Positions 16,791-24,169 of a stretch of 30,848 nt of DNA are shown piece after piece. Within the stretch, counting starts at the first letter, position 1; each line of letters starts with the position of its first letter. Source of the stretch: Fructobacillus cardui (GTDB taxonomy: Bacteria > Bacillota > Bacilli > Lactobacillales > Lactobacillaceae); assembly GCF_023218935.1 (NCBI RefSeq), contig NZ_JAJIAL010000012.1. One strand, 5' to 3'. The notes beneath the pieces are model-generated. The model did not search any database. It saw only the letters and a program-made list of their open reading frames with translations, and was not told the origin of the DNA. The translations under genes and the position numbers were made by a program.

Positions 16791-16827
16791 AAAAGGCCAG
16801 CACTCAGATTTTGAGTGCTGGCCTTTT
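16791..16827. terminator. Bidirectional terminator
   Basis: AAAAGGCCAGCACTCA and TGAGTGCTGGCCTTTT form a perfect 16-bp helix around a short loop, with T/A tails on both strands. It serves the DUF2316 gene and the convergent membrane gene. Confidence 0.95.
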
Positions 16828-16830
16828 GTT

Positions 16831-17163
16831 TTAATTTTTATGAGTGTGCCATTCGAGTAGGTATACTAGTGCCGCCGGCAGCAAGATTAATGCGATGAAG
16901 ACTGGGTAAACGCTGACACTATTTTGTGTTGCCATTTGCCAATCGATTTCTTGCTGGTAAAGAAAATTACCCGAAAAGGCAAAGAGCCCAGTTAAAATCA
17001 TGGTCATCAACTTGAAGTAGCGGGGACGAACCAAGTTATCGTTTTCGCTATTTTTCTGTAGTGGCAAAAGGGCAATTGCCACGGTAGCAACAAAAAGGCT
17101 AAAGGCCAAATTATACTCGATTGGACTGAGGTGCCTGGATAAGCCTGTCAATGCTAAGGGCAT
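16831..17163 (-). CDS. Small membrane protein of unknown function, possibly 5'-truncated by a stop
   Basis: The ORF from the first ATG gives 110 residues with three hydrophobic segments (EYNLAFSLFVATVAIALLPL, YFKLMTMILTGLFAFSGNFL, VYPVFIALILLPAALVYLL). No family recognised. Upstream in the same frame lie 11 sense codons (KKRNPLFLLTLMP-like, completing a first membrane helix), then a TAA (17196-17194), then AAT, AAA, TTT and TTG (17208-17206), preceded by a well-spaced GGAGAAG. This suggests a natural TTG or former ATG start with a nonsense mutation at codon 5. As written, only translation from the internal ATG, which lacks a clear ribosome site, is possible. Confidence 0.6.
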   Translation of the reverse strand: MPLALTGLSRHLSPIEYNLAFSLFVATVAIALLPLQKNSENDNLVRPRYFKLMTMILTGLFAFSGNFLYQQEIDWQMATQNSVSVYPVFIALILLPAALVYLLEWHTHKN

Positions 17164-17208
17164 TAATGTCAGTAGGAACAGTGGATTTCTTTTTTAATTT
17201 TTAAACAA

Positions 17209-17452
17209 GTAATCTTCTCCTTAATTTTTTACTTCTCTTGAATCCAGGTACGATTTTAACATGGTTGCTCAACGAAATGCAAAGTCAACAAAATAACAAT
17301 TGTAATGGGGCTGGATAAGAGGAAAATGGCTGGTGGGTGATGACCTTGACCCCTTGAATGGGTGGAAAGAAGGTAGGGAACCGATCACTGATTTTATGAA
17401 GGAACGATGAAAGGGAGATTACAGCTGTCAAAAAAATAATTAAAAATTAATG
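17209..17452. other. Non-coding stretch upstream of the 46-residue ORF
   Basis: About 240 bases carrying the ribosome site of the minus-strand membrane gene at its left end and an AT-rich zone at the right. No ORF with a ribosome site, no strong repeat and no RNA family was recognised. Confidence 0.5.
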
Positions 17453-17480
17453 TTGCTATTTTGACAAAGCGTTGTATAAT
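17453..17480 (+). promoter_or_regulatory. Promoter of the 46-residue ORF
   Basis: A consensus TATAAT (17475-17480) with TTGCTA (17453-17458) 16 bp upstream, in an AT-rich context. A GGAAA...TTTCC repeat enclosing GCCGGC (17489-17508) follows right after the predicted start and could be an operator or 5' hairpin. Confidence 0.6.
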
Positions 17481-17539
17481 TCAATTAAGGAAATGGCCGG
17501 CTGTTTCCTAAAAGGATTAAGTTCTTGGAGGTACTGTCT

Positions 17540-17680
17540 ATGAAGAACAAGTTTTCTCTGAACACAAAAATGATGTTGGGCAAAAACTCAGCAATCGTAA
17601 ACAATTCCTTGGCAAACGCCAAATCCTTGCAGGCATCGTTCTTTATGAAACGTGAGGCCAACTTGGTCAGTCCAGGTTAG
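17540..17680 (+). CDS. Uncharacterised 46-residue basic small protein
   Basis: The ORF begins MKNKFSLNTKMMLGKNS, continues with NNSLANAKSLQASFFMKREA and ends VSPG. It is Lys/Asn/Ser-rich with only one acidic residue, has no signal peptide, no membrane helix and no cysteine. TTGGAGGT is spaced eight bases from the ATG. Codons are dominated by AAC, AAG, TTC, GCC, TTG, GGC and GTC, typical of highly expressed genes in lactic acid bacteria. It has its own promoter, leader and rho-independent terminator, giving a transcript of about 290 nt. No homologue is recognised. It could be a small regulatory or antimicrobial peptide, or a small ribosome- or nucleic-acid-associated protein; these are guesses. 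Confidence 0.65.
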   Translation: MKNKFSLNTKMMLGKNSAIVNNSLANAKSLQASFFMKREANLVSPG

Positions 17681-17749
17681 GATGGAAGCGAAGTCACAAA
17701 AATTCATCCTACAACAACAAGTTAAAATCTTGCAGTCGTATGGACTGTG

Positions 17750-17780
17750 CCCCGAAAGACCTACACTTTCGGGGTTTTTT
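17750..17780 (+). terminator. Terminator of the 46-residue ORF
   Basis: CCCCGAAAG and CTTTCGGGG are perfect arms around ACCTACA, followed by T6. A weaker GGATG...CATCC pair lies in the 3' UTR before it. Confidence 0.95.
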
Positions 17781-17998
17781 AGTGCTTAAAAATCAGCTGG
17801 ACCATGGCGATTTTTTGGTTAAAAGAGCAAAAACCGATTTAGATGGACGGTTAGATTTCATAATCAGTGGGTACAATTGAAACTGATTGTTTGAAAGGCC
17901 TTTTTTGAGTAAAAGTATCTATTTACCTAGGAATATGATAGCATAGTGGTGTTTTATTAGTCTTGATGAAGAAAAGAGGAGAAGGAGTCTTTGAGACG

Positions 17999-18838
17999 AT
18001 GAAGAAAGATGGCCACACGCACACGCGCTTGTCCCACCACGGAAGTCAGGAACCCCTTGATTTATATCTTGAACGAGCAATCGAACTTGGTTTTACCGAT
18101 TATGTGGTGACGGAGCATGCGCCCTTACCAGAGAGCTTTTTAGCTACTTATGCCGGACCGAGAAGTCAGGATGATGACTCGGCCATGCTTGCCAGTGAAC
18201 TGGTCGCTTACAAAGAAGAAGTTGCTCGAGTGAAAGAAAAATACGGGGAAAAAATCCGTATCCATCAGGGATTTGAGGTTGATTATTTACCGGAATACGA
18301 GGCTGAAACGCAGGCCTTTTTGCAAGAAAATGCTGACTGGATTGATGAAATTGTCCTATCGGTGCATTTTTTGGAAAATGATTATGGTTTGATTGGACCG
18401 ATTGATTACGATCCCGACCAGCTAAAACGGTTTTTTTCAACGGGATTACAGGATCCGCAGGCCTTATTTAACAAGTACTTAACCGCAGTTCAGCAAAGTA
18501 TTGATTTTGACACGGGTTTGTCAACACCAGTTCGGATTGGTCATATTACATTGATTCGTAAGTTTCAAAAGTATTTTGACTTTCCTGATTTTGACCAGGA
18601 AAACCAACAGAAAATCACTGCTATTTTGACGAGTATTCTGGAAAAGGGTTATGAATTAGATGTCAACGCCGCGGGTGTGCGCAAAGAATTTTGTGGTGAA
18701 AGCTACCCAAATTCAACAATTTTACGTCAGGCTGTTGATTTACAGGTGCCGATGACCTATGGATCAGATGCCCACGAGGTTGCCGATTTGGGCCTGGTCT
18801 ATAACGAATTGTCGGCGATTATTAATGAAAATCAATGA
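17999..18838 (+). CDS. hisK: Histidinol-phosphatase, PHP family
   Basis: The 279-residue protein removes phosphate from L-histidinol phosphate, the penultimate stage of histidine synthesis. It carries PHP metal motifs: DGHTHT at residues 4-9, EHAP near 41, GFEVDY, and SDAH near the C-terminus (YGSDAHEVADLG). Start taken at 17999 because family members begin M-K/R-x-D-G-H-T-H and AAGGAG lies upstream; an in-frame ATG at 17963 would add 12 residues. It lies upstream of the T-box and the his operon but on a separate leader, so it is probably regulated independently. Length is normal and all metal ligands appear intact. Confidence 0.9.
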   Translation: MKKDGHTHTRLSHHGSQEPLDLYLERAIELGFTDYVVTEHAPLPESFLATYAGPRSQDDDSAMLASELVAYKEEVARVKEKYGEKIRIHQGFEVDYLPEYEAETQAFLQENADWIDEIVLSVHFLENDYGLIGPIDYDPDQLKRFFSTGLQDPQALFNKYLTAVQQSIDFDTGLSTPVRIGHITLIRKFQKYFDFPDFDQENQQKITAILTSILEKGYELDVNAAGVRKEFCGESYPNSTILRQAVDLQVPMTYGSDAHEVADLGLVYNELSAIINENQ

Positions 18839-18878
18839 GAATGTTTATCATTTGATTAAAAAATAATGATAAAAGGTG

Positions 18879-18906
18879 TTGACAAAGGAAAATAAAGTTA
18901 TAGAAT
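18879..18906 (+). promoter_or_regulatory. Promoter of the his operon
   Basis: TTGACA (18879-18884) and TAGAAT (18901-18906), 16-bp spacing. The predicted start lies about 300 nt upstream of hisZ, leaving room for the T-box leader. Confidence 0.75.
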
Positions 18907-18929
18907 GAAAATAACTTAATAGTAATAAG

Positions 18930-19187
18930 CAGAAGTTAGACAAGTAATTATTGGTCAACTGTACAGGGAGTGCTCAAGCTAACGCATTGAGATGAGCGCC
19001 AGCACCAAGATGAAAACACACTAACGAGCAGATTAGTCCAAAAACTAACCCGGTTGTTTCCGATATCAAACAGGCCTTTGTTAGAAGGTTATTGAGCATT
19101 TTTTGCGTAAGCAAGAAGTGGAATGTAGGTGGGAACACGTGAAAACGTCCTTACAAACTCGATTCGAGTTTGTTTGGGCGTTTTTTT
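18930..19187 (+). promoter_or_regulatory. Histidine-specific T-box riboswitch with terminator
   Basis: The leader contains a GGGAGTG stem I element, a specifier loop with GAAAA-CAC-A (His codon CAC at 19017-19019 followed by A), and the T-box sequence AGGTGGGAACACG (19127-19139). In the T-box, UGGG should pair with the 3' end of tRNA-His, whose discriminator base is C, so both readouts agree on histidine. The terminator at 19142-19187 pairs AACGTCC with GGGCGTT around an inner ACAAACTCG/CGAGTTTGT hairpin and ends in T7. Uncharged tRNA-His would stabilise the antiterminator and switch the his operon on. Stem boundaries are approximate. Confidence 0.85.
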
Positions 19188-19220
19188 AGTTGGTTGAACC
19201 AATCAGAAAGGGTACAAACA

Positions 19221-20192
19221 ATGAACAAAAAGATGTTAGCTGCGGGATCACGCGATGAATATGGTGAAACGCTGAAAGAAAAGCAGGCGATTGAGCAAAC
19301 CATTATTAATGTTTTGAACGATCAAGGTTATATCCCCGTCAGCACACCGTTGATTGAGCAGGAGAGTGTCTTTGACCAATATTAGGAAAAGAAAGTTTTC
19401 CATCTGTTTGATCACATGGGTGAAAAATTAGTTTTACGGCCTGATTTGACCCTACCAATTGCTCGCTTTCTCGCGGCGAACCAAACGACGTCAACCGTAA
19501 CCCGTTTGTACTACCTTGGTGATGTCTTCCACCAAATCGTTAATTTATCCGGTGATTACAACCAGGAAACACAGGCTGGGATTGAAATTATTGGTGAGCA
19601 AAGCTTCGAGGCAGAAATTGAAGCCTTAGAAACGATGTTAGCCTTTGCCCAGCGCTTTGGCATTGTCGATGTTCAGGTTGTCCTGAGTGATGCCCGGTTA
19701 ATTGACTTGATTTTGGAGCAATTTGATTTGGACGACCAGATTCGAAACGAAATGAAGCAGGCAATTGAGGAAAAAAGCATTTCCCGCTTCGAACAGCTGA
19801 AGGCGCAAATTCCTGATTTTCCAGCTGAGTTAGCCGACTGGCCGTTGGCATTTGGCGAGAATGGTGAATCTGCCATGGAAAAGCTCCGACGAATTCCGGC
19901 AGTGAAGGAAATCATGGACGATTGGATTCGGTTAGCGGAATATACACACCGCCACTATCCTGATGTGGCAGTGACGGTCGACCTGGCCGCCGTTTCACCG
20001 CAACCGTACTACACCGGCACCATTATTCGTGGCTTTGTCCCAAGTCTCGGTGACTATCTCTTTTCTGGGGGGCGCTACGACCGATTACTTTCAAAAGCCG
20101 ACCAAGAAACAGTTCCGACCATGGGCATGGCCTTAAAGGTTGAAACAGTCTTAGCTGACCGGCAACGTGATTTGTCTTCCTTATCGGCCCAA
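19221..20192 (+). pseudogene. hisZ: HisZ (HisG regulatory subunit) with an internal amber codon
   Basis: A HisRS-like paralogue of about 324 residues that normally joins HisG to form ATP phosphoribosyltransferase. Family features: VRPDLT-like LVLRPDLTLPIARFLA, YYLGDVFHQ, QETQAGIEIIGE, and TIIRGFVPSLGDYLFSGGRYD. Codon 55 is TAG (19383-19385) inside VFDQY*EKKVFHLFDHMGEKL, splitting an otherwise open frame. A CAG-to-TAG change is one possible origin. Start at 19221 follows AGAAAGGG and lies 33 bases after the T-box terminator. No stop separates its end from the hisG remnant, which is itself abnormal. Confidence 0.85.
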
Positions 20193-20237
20193 GACCCGAT
20201 TGTCGTGGTTTTGGCCAAGGGACGGGTTGAGCAGGAT
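20193..20237 (+). pseudogene. hisG: hisG remnant: first ~15 codons only
   Basis: The stretch DPIVVVLAKGRVEQ resembles the N-terminus of short-form ATP phosphoribosyltransferase (family pattern IxIAxTKGRIxxQ). After about 15 codons the sequence becomes HisD, so about 190 residues, including the whole active site, are missing. The assignment rests on a short segment. Loss of HisG blocks the first step of histidine synthesis. Confidence 0.55.
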
Positions 20238-20746
20238 GTGCGTGCACAAGCCATGCTCGTGACCAATTCGGCCGACCTGGCACAGGGGGTGATGAAAGAG
20301 GTCGATGAGCAATTGGCCAAACTACCTCGGCGCGAGATTGCCAGCCAATCAATTGCCAATAACGGCGTGATTTACCTGGTGGAAACGGTCCAAGAAATGC
20401 TGGATACGATGAATAAGCTGGCCCCCGAGCACTTGGAAATTCAATTGGAGAACCCAAGTTCGTATCTCGATCAAATCCAAAATGCTGGTTCCGTCTTTTT
20501 AGGACCTTTAGCCTCTGAACCGCTCGGAGACTATCTGGCTGCACCAAACCACATCTTACCAACCGTAGGAACAGCTCGTTTTTCTTCGGCCTTGGGGGGT
20601 GGGATTTTCAAAAGAAAATCCAATACTTAGAATATGACCAAGAAGCGCTCGTAAAAGATGCGCCATTCGTAACGGCCATAGCATGAGAAGAGGGACTAGA
20701 AGGGCACGCACGAGCAATTGAAAGTCGGGTGAATGCAGATGACTAA
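20235..20746 (+). pseudogene. hisD: hisD remnant: C-terminal ~40% of histidinol dehydrogenase
   Basis: From DVRAQAMLVTNSADLAQ onward this is the C-terminal part of histidinol dehydrogenase. It keeps APEHLE (catalytic Glu-His), GDYLAAPNHILPT and GTARFSS, and later EGHARAIESR. The N-terminal NAD-binding half and the zinc ligands in the QAEH motif are lost; the breakpoint falls right at that motif. Further damage: one base is missing in the G-run at 20595-20599 (one more G restores LGVWDFQKK), and an in-frame TGA follows at 20684-20686. The restored frame ends at TAA 20744-20746, overlapping the hisB start. Clearly non-functional. Confidence 0.8.
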
Positions 20747-21329
20747 ACGACAAGCGACGATTATTCGCAACACAAAGGAAACGCAAATTAGCTTGAAATT
20801 GGACCTGGATGATCAAAGTCCCGCAACAATTTCCAGTGGGATTGGCTATTTAGACCACATGCTTAATTTGTTTGCTAAGCATGGTCGCTTTGGCCTTGAA
20901 ATCAAGGCCACGGGCGACTTGGAAGTCGATAGCCACCACACGACAGAAGATATCGGTATCGCTTTGGGCCAGGCCTTTGCGGAAGCGTTGGGAGACAAAG
21001 TTGGCATTGAACGTTATGGTGCCCAATTTGTGCCGATGGATGAAACGTTGACCCGGGCGGTGGTTGACTTATCTGGCCGTTCATATCTCGTCTTCCAAGC
21101 TGATTTAACGGACCAACGACTTGGAACCTTTGAAACGGAAGTCGTGGAGGACTTTTGGCAGGGCTTTAGCGACCAGCTATGAGCCAATGTCCACATCGGA
21201 GTGCTCTATGGTTGCAATACTCACCACAAAATTGAAAGCATATTCAAAGCAATGGGGCGGGCGATGCGCCAAGCCGTGACGATTAATCCGGAAATCAAGG
21301 GTGTCAATTCGACCAAAGGGACGATTTGA
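20739..21329 (+). pseudogene. hisB: Imidazoleglycerol-phosphate dehydratase with an internal TGA
   Basis: The combined frame gives 196 residues, normal for monofunctional HisB. Motifs: ATIIRNTKETQI, GIGYLDHMLNLFAKHG, DSHHTTEDIGIALGQA, and downstream HIGVLYGCNTHHKIES...KGVNSTKG. The second HHxxE-type manganese motif (THHKIE) lies after the in-frame TGA at 21180-21182, so the truncated product lacks half of the metal site. CGA-to-TGA is plausible, and YGCNTHHK also has Cys where Arg or Glu is usual. Start 20739 is chosen because GGGTG lies seven bases upstream. An alternative ATG lies at 20733. Confidence 0.85.
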
Positions 21330-21345
21330 GAAAGAAGAGGATCAG

Positions 21346-21963
21346 ATGACGATTGTGATTGTTGATTATGGAGCTGGTAATGTGTTGAATGTGGCAAAGG
21401 CCATTGAATATACGGGTATGTCGGTCAAGATTTCAAAAGATCCGGCAGACATTGCCAGCGCGGATGGCCTGGTGGTGCCGGGCGTGGGGGCCTTTGCAAA
21501 GGCGATGGACCAACTCAAAGCAGCTGAATTAGTGGAGCCAATTAAGAACTATGCAAAATCAGGCCGCCCGCTGTTGGGCATTTGCTTGGGCATGCAGCTT
21601 TTGTTTGATTCATCGACAGAGTTTGGTGAAACGGAGGGCTTGGGTTTGATTCCTGGTCAGGTGGTTGCTTTACCCCAGCAAAAAAATTATAAAGTGCCAC
21701 AAATGGGCTGGAATAAAAACGAGGTTCGGTTGGAAAATCCGTTGACTAAGACGATTGATGATAAGTATACGTGCTTCGTCCATGGCTATTATGTGGTAAC
21801 AGACAAAAAATATATTGCGGCAACAGTTCCTTACGGTCAGGTTGCCGTGCCAAGCATTGTGGTGAACAAGAATGTGATTGGTGTCCAGTTCCACCCTGAA
21901 AAATCAGGACTGGATGGGCTGTCACTTTGGCAAAGTTTCCAAGAAATGGTGGTGGGCGTATGA
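21346..21963 (+). CDS. hisH: Imidazole glycerol phosphate synthase, glutaminase subunit
   Basis: 205 residues. Class I glutamine amidotransferase with nucleophile Cys80 in GICLGMQ and His183/Glu185 in QFHPEKSG. It supplies ammonia to HisF. Start 21346 lies after GAAGAGGAT and begins MTIVIVDYGAGN, the family N-terminus; a longer frame back to 21301 would overlap hisB. It is intact and overlaps hisA by four bases (ATGA), giving coupled translation. Confidence 0.93.
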   Translation: MTIVIVDYGAGNVLNVAKAIEYTGMSVKISKDPADIASADGLVVPGVGAFAKAMDQLKAAELVEPIKNYAKSGRPLLGICLGMQLLFDSSTEFGETEGLGLIPGQVVALPQQKNYKVPQMGWNKNEVRLENPLTKTIDDKYTCFVHGYYVVTDKKYIAATVPYGQVAVPSIVVNKNVIGVQFHPEKSGLDGLSLWQSFQEMVVGV

Positions 21964-22712
21964 TTTTTCCAGCAATTGACCTGCTTGGCGGCGAATCGGT
22001 CCGCCTCTATCAAGGTGATTACCAAAAGAAGATGGTGTTGGAAAAAGATCCACTCATCCAACTGCAGGCCATTGAAGCGGCAGGCCTACGGCGGGTTCAC
22101 TTGGTCGACTTGGATGGCGCCAAGAAAGGGTTGTCCGTTAACGCTGATTTGATTCGACACTTACGAGAAAATAGCGATATTTTCCTTGAATTGGGCGGTG
22201 GGATTCGCACTTTGCAACAGATTGATGATTACCTGCAACTAGGGATTAATCGGGTTATTCTCGGATCGATTGCCGTGACGAATCCTGAATTGGTGCAGGA
22301 AGCGATTGCTCGCTTTGGCCCAGAAAAAATTGTGGTTGGTGTTGATGGCCAAGACGGTCAGGTGAAGACGGCTGGGTGGACTGAAGCCAGTCAACAAAGT
22401 TTTGCAGAAGTTGTTTCAGCCATGACTGCCCTTGGGGTGACAAACTTTATCGTGACTGATATTAGCCGTGACGGAACACTTTCAGGTCCAAATGTGGCTT
22501 TACTAAAGCAATTGCAGCAAGACTTTCCTGCAAGTCGGTTTGTTGTCAGTGGCGGTGTCAGCACACTAGCCGATATTGCAACACTACAGGAAAACGGGTT
22601 AGTCGATATGATTGTCGGTCGCGCACTATACGACGGTGATTTGACGTTGGCTGAATTAAAGGAGGCAGAAAATGGGGTTAGCGAAACGAATTATTCCAGC
22701 CTTGGATATTAA
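21960..22712 (+). CDS. hisA: ProFAR isomerase
   Basis: 250 residues, a (beta/alpha)8 barrel. The catalytic aspartates are Asp7 (MIFPAIDLLGG) and Asp129 (VGVDGQDG). Phosphate loops GGGIRT and SGGV are present. It isomerises ProFAR to PRFAR, the substrate of HisH/HisF. It overlaps hisH by 4 bases and hisF by 41 bases. It is intact. Confidence 0.93.
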   Translation: MIFPAIDLLGGESVRLYQGDYQKKMVLEKDPLIQLQAIEAAGLRRVHLVDLDGAKKGLSVNADLIRHLRENSDIFLELGGGIRTLQQIDDYLQLGINRVILGSIAVTNPELVQEAIARFGPEKIVVGVDGQDGQVKTAGWTEASQQSFAEVVSAMTALGVTNFIVTDISRDGTLSGPNVALLKQLQQDFPASRFVVSGGVSTLADIATLQENGLVDMIVGRALYDGDLTLAELKEAENGVSETNYSSLGY

Positions 22713-23436
22713 AAACGGCCAAGTCGTCAAGGGGATTTCCTTTGACCAGATTCGCGCCGTGGGCAATCCAGTGGCTTTGGCTAAACGTTATCAAGAAATG
22801 GGTGCCGATGAACTGGTCTTCTTAGATATCACAGCCACGATTGAAGGCCGGGCCACGATGAAATCAGTTGTCGACCAGGTCTCAAAAGAAATTTTCATTC
22901 CGTTGACGGTTGGTGGTGGAATTCGCTCTCTGGATGAAATGACGAGTTTGATTCAGGCAGGTGCCGACAAAATCTTTCTGAATTCGGCTGCCGTCAAGGA
23001 TCCAGGTCTAGTGACGGCCGGGGCACAAGTCTTTGGTGCTCAAGCAATGGTCGGGGCGATTGATGCGAAGTGGGACCCCGTCAATGGCTTTTACCGGGTT
23101 TACATTGCAGGAGGGGCGAAGCCAACGGAGCTCGATGCTATCAAATGGGCGCAAGAGCTAGTTCAGGCTGGCGCTGGCGAGTTGTTGGTGACAAGTATTG
23201 ATGCTGATGGCCAGAAAAATGGTTATGATTTGCAGCTCTATCAGCAATTAACCGCAGCTGTCGATGTTCCGATTATTGCCTCTGGCGGGGCTGGCACAAC
23301 CAAGGATTTTGTTGATGTCTTTGAAGACGGTTCTGTTGATGCCGCTTTGGCTGCTTCGGTTTTTCACTATAACCAGATTGCCATTCCTGATTTGAAACGA
23401 AATTTGAGAGAAGAACAAGTGGAGGTCCGTCTATGA
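22672..23436 (+). CDS. hisF: Imidazole glycerol phosphate synthase, cyclase subunit
   Basis: 254 residues, paralogous barrel to HisA. It starts MGLAKRIIPALDIKNG with Asp12 catalytic (the usual Cys before Leu-Asp is Ala). GGGIRSLDEM, the second catalytic Asp in VGAIDAKW, and TSIDADGQKNGYD are present. It converts PRFAR plus HisH-derived ammonia to IGP and AICAR. GGAGG lies nine bases before the ATG, inside hisA. It overlaps hisI by four bases. It is intact. Confidence 0.93.
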   Translation: MGLAKRIIPALDIKNGQVVKGISFDQIRAVGNPVALAKRYQEMGADELVFLDITATIEGRATMKSVVDQVSKEIFIPLTVGGGIRSLDEMTSLIQAGADKIFLNSAAVKDPGLVTAGAQVFGAQAMVGAIDAKWDPVNGFYRVYIAGGAKPTELDAIKWAQELVQAGAGELLVTSIDADGQKNGYDLQLYQQLTAAVDVPIIASGGAGTTKDFVDVFEDGSVDAALAASVFHYNQIAIPDLKRNLREEQVEVRL

Positions 23437-23804
23437 CCCAGGTAAGAGCTGATTTTAATAAGGCCAATCAGAACGGCTTGATTCCAGCAATTGTCGTTGA
23501 TGCCAAGACCAAGGTCGTGCTGATGCTCGCTTATATGAACCAGGAAAGCTATGAGAAGACAATTGTGACACGCCAAACCTGGTTTTGGTCGCGCGAACGG
23601 CAAGAACTTTGGCACAAGGGCGCAACCTCGGGCAATATCCAAAAAGTGATTTCGATGACGTTGGATTGCGACCAAGATACGGTTTTAATTGAAGTTGAAC
23701 CAGTAGGACCGGCTTGCCACACGAATGCTTACTCCTGTTTTTTCAATCCAGTTGACTCACTGGAAAATCAGTTCAGTCAAGATACAGTGGGCAGTCAGTC
23801 GTGA
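23433..23804 (+). CDS. hisI: Phosphoribosyl-AMP cyclohydrolase
   Basis: 123 residues, the third step of the pathway (ring opening of PR-AMP). Zinc and magnesium motifs: WHKGATSGNIQ, DCDQDT, and the cysteines in PACHTNAYSCF. Monofunctional here, since HisE is a separate gene, whereas some bacteria fuse the two. Overlaps hisF by ATGA. Intact. Confidence 0.92.
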   Translation: MTQVRADFNKANQNGLIPAIVVDAKTKVVLMLAYMNQESYEKTIVTRQTWFWSRERQELWHKGATSGNIQKVISMTLDCDQDTVLIEVEPVGPACHTNAYSCFFNPVDSLENQFSQDTVGSQS

Positions 23805-23854
23805 GATAAGGTCGTCAAAACCGTCTATCGCTACTCGTTTGAAAGGGAAACAAA

Positions 23855-24169
23855 ATGGAACAAACAATACAAGAACTCTATGACCAAGTTTTGGAACGAA
23901 AGGAAAACCCAGTAGAGGGGTCTTATACCGCTTACCTTTACGATAAACGGCTGGACAAAATTTTGAAAAAGGTTGGCGAAGAAAGCACCGAGGTAATTGT
24001 TGGTGCCAAAAACAGCCAAGCAGAACTAACGTATGAAACCGCTGACCTGTTTTTCCACTTGATGGTCCTGTTGGTTAATCAGGGGATTAGCTTAGCAGAC
24101 ATTCAAGCAGAACTTGGCTCGCGGGTCGGCCAGAAGTCCAAATTACACGAACGATCAGATTGGCGGTGA
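23855..24169 (+). CDS. hisE: Phosphoribosyl-ATP pyrophosphatase
   Basis: 104 residues of the all-alpha MazG-like NTP-PPase fold. Motif KKVGEESTEVIVGAKN, then YETADLFFHLMVLL (the EExxE and ExxD metal sites). It removes pyrophosphate from PR-ATP. GAAAGGG precedes the ATG and a 50-base gap separates it from hisI. The C-terminus SRVGQKSKLHERSDWR overlaps the longest hisC frame. Intact. Confidence 0.92.
   Translation: MEQTIQELYDQVLERKENPVEGSYTAYLYDKRLDKILKKVGEESTEVIVGAKNSQAELTYETADLFFHLMVLLVNQGISLADIQAELGSRVGQKSKLHERSDWR

Noticed and set aside
17460..17480. TTGACA close to TATAAT upstream of the 46-residue ORF
   Set aside because: Only 8 bp separate them, too close for a promoter; TTGCTA further upstream fits better.
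18879..19220. Small ORFs within the his leader as a histidine leader peptide
   Set aside because: No run of His codons is present, and the leader is fully explained by a T-box.
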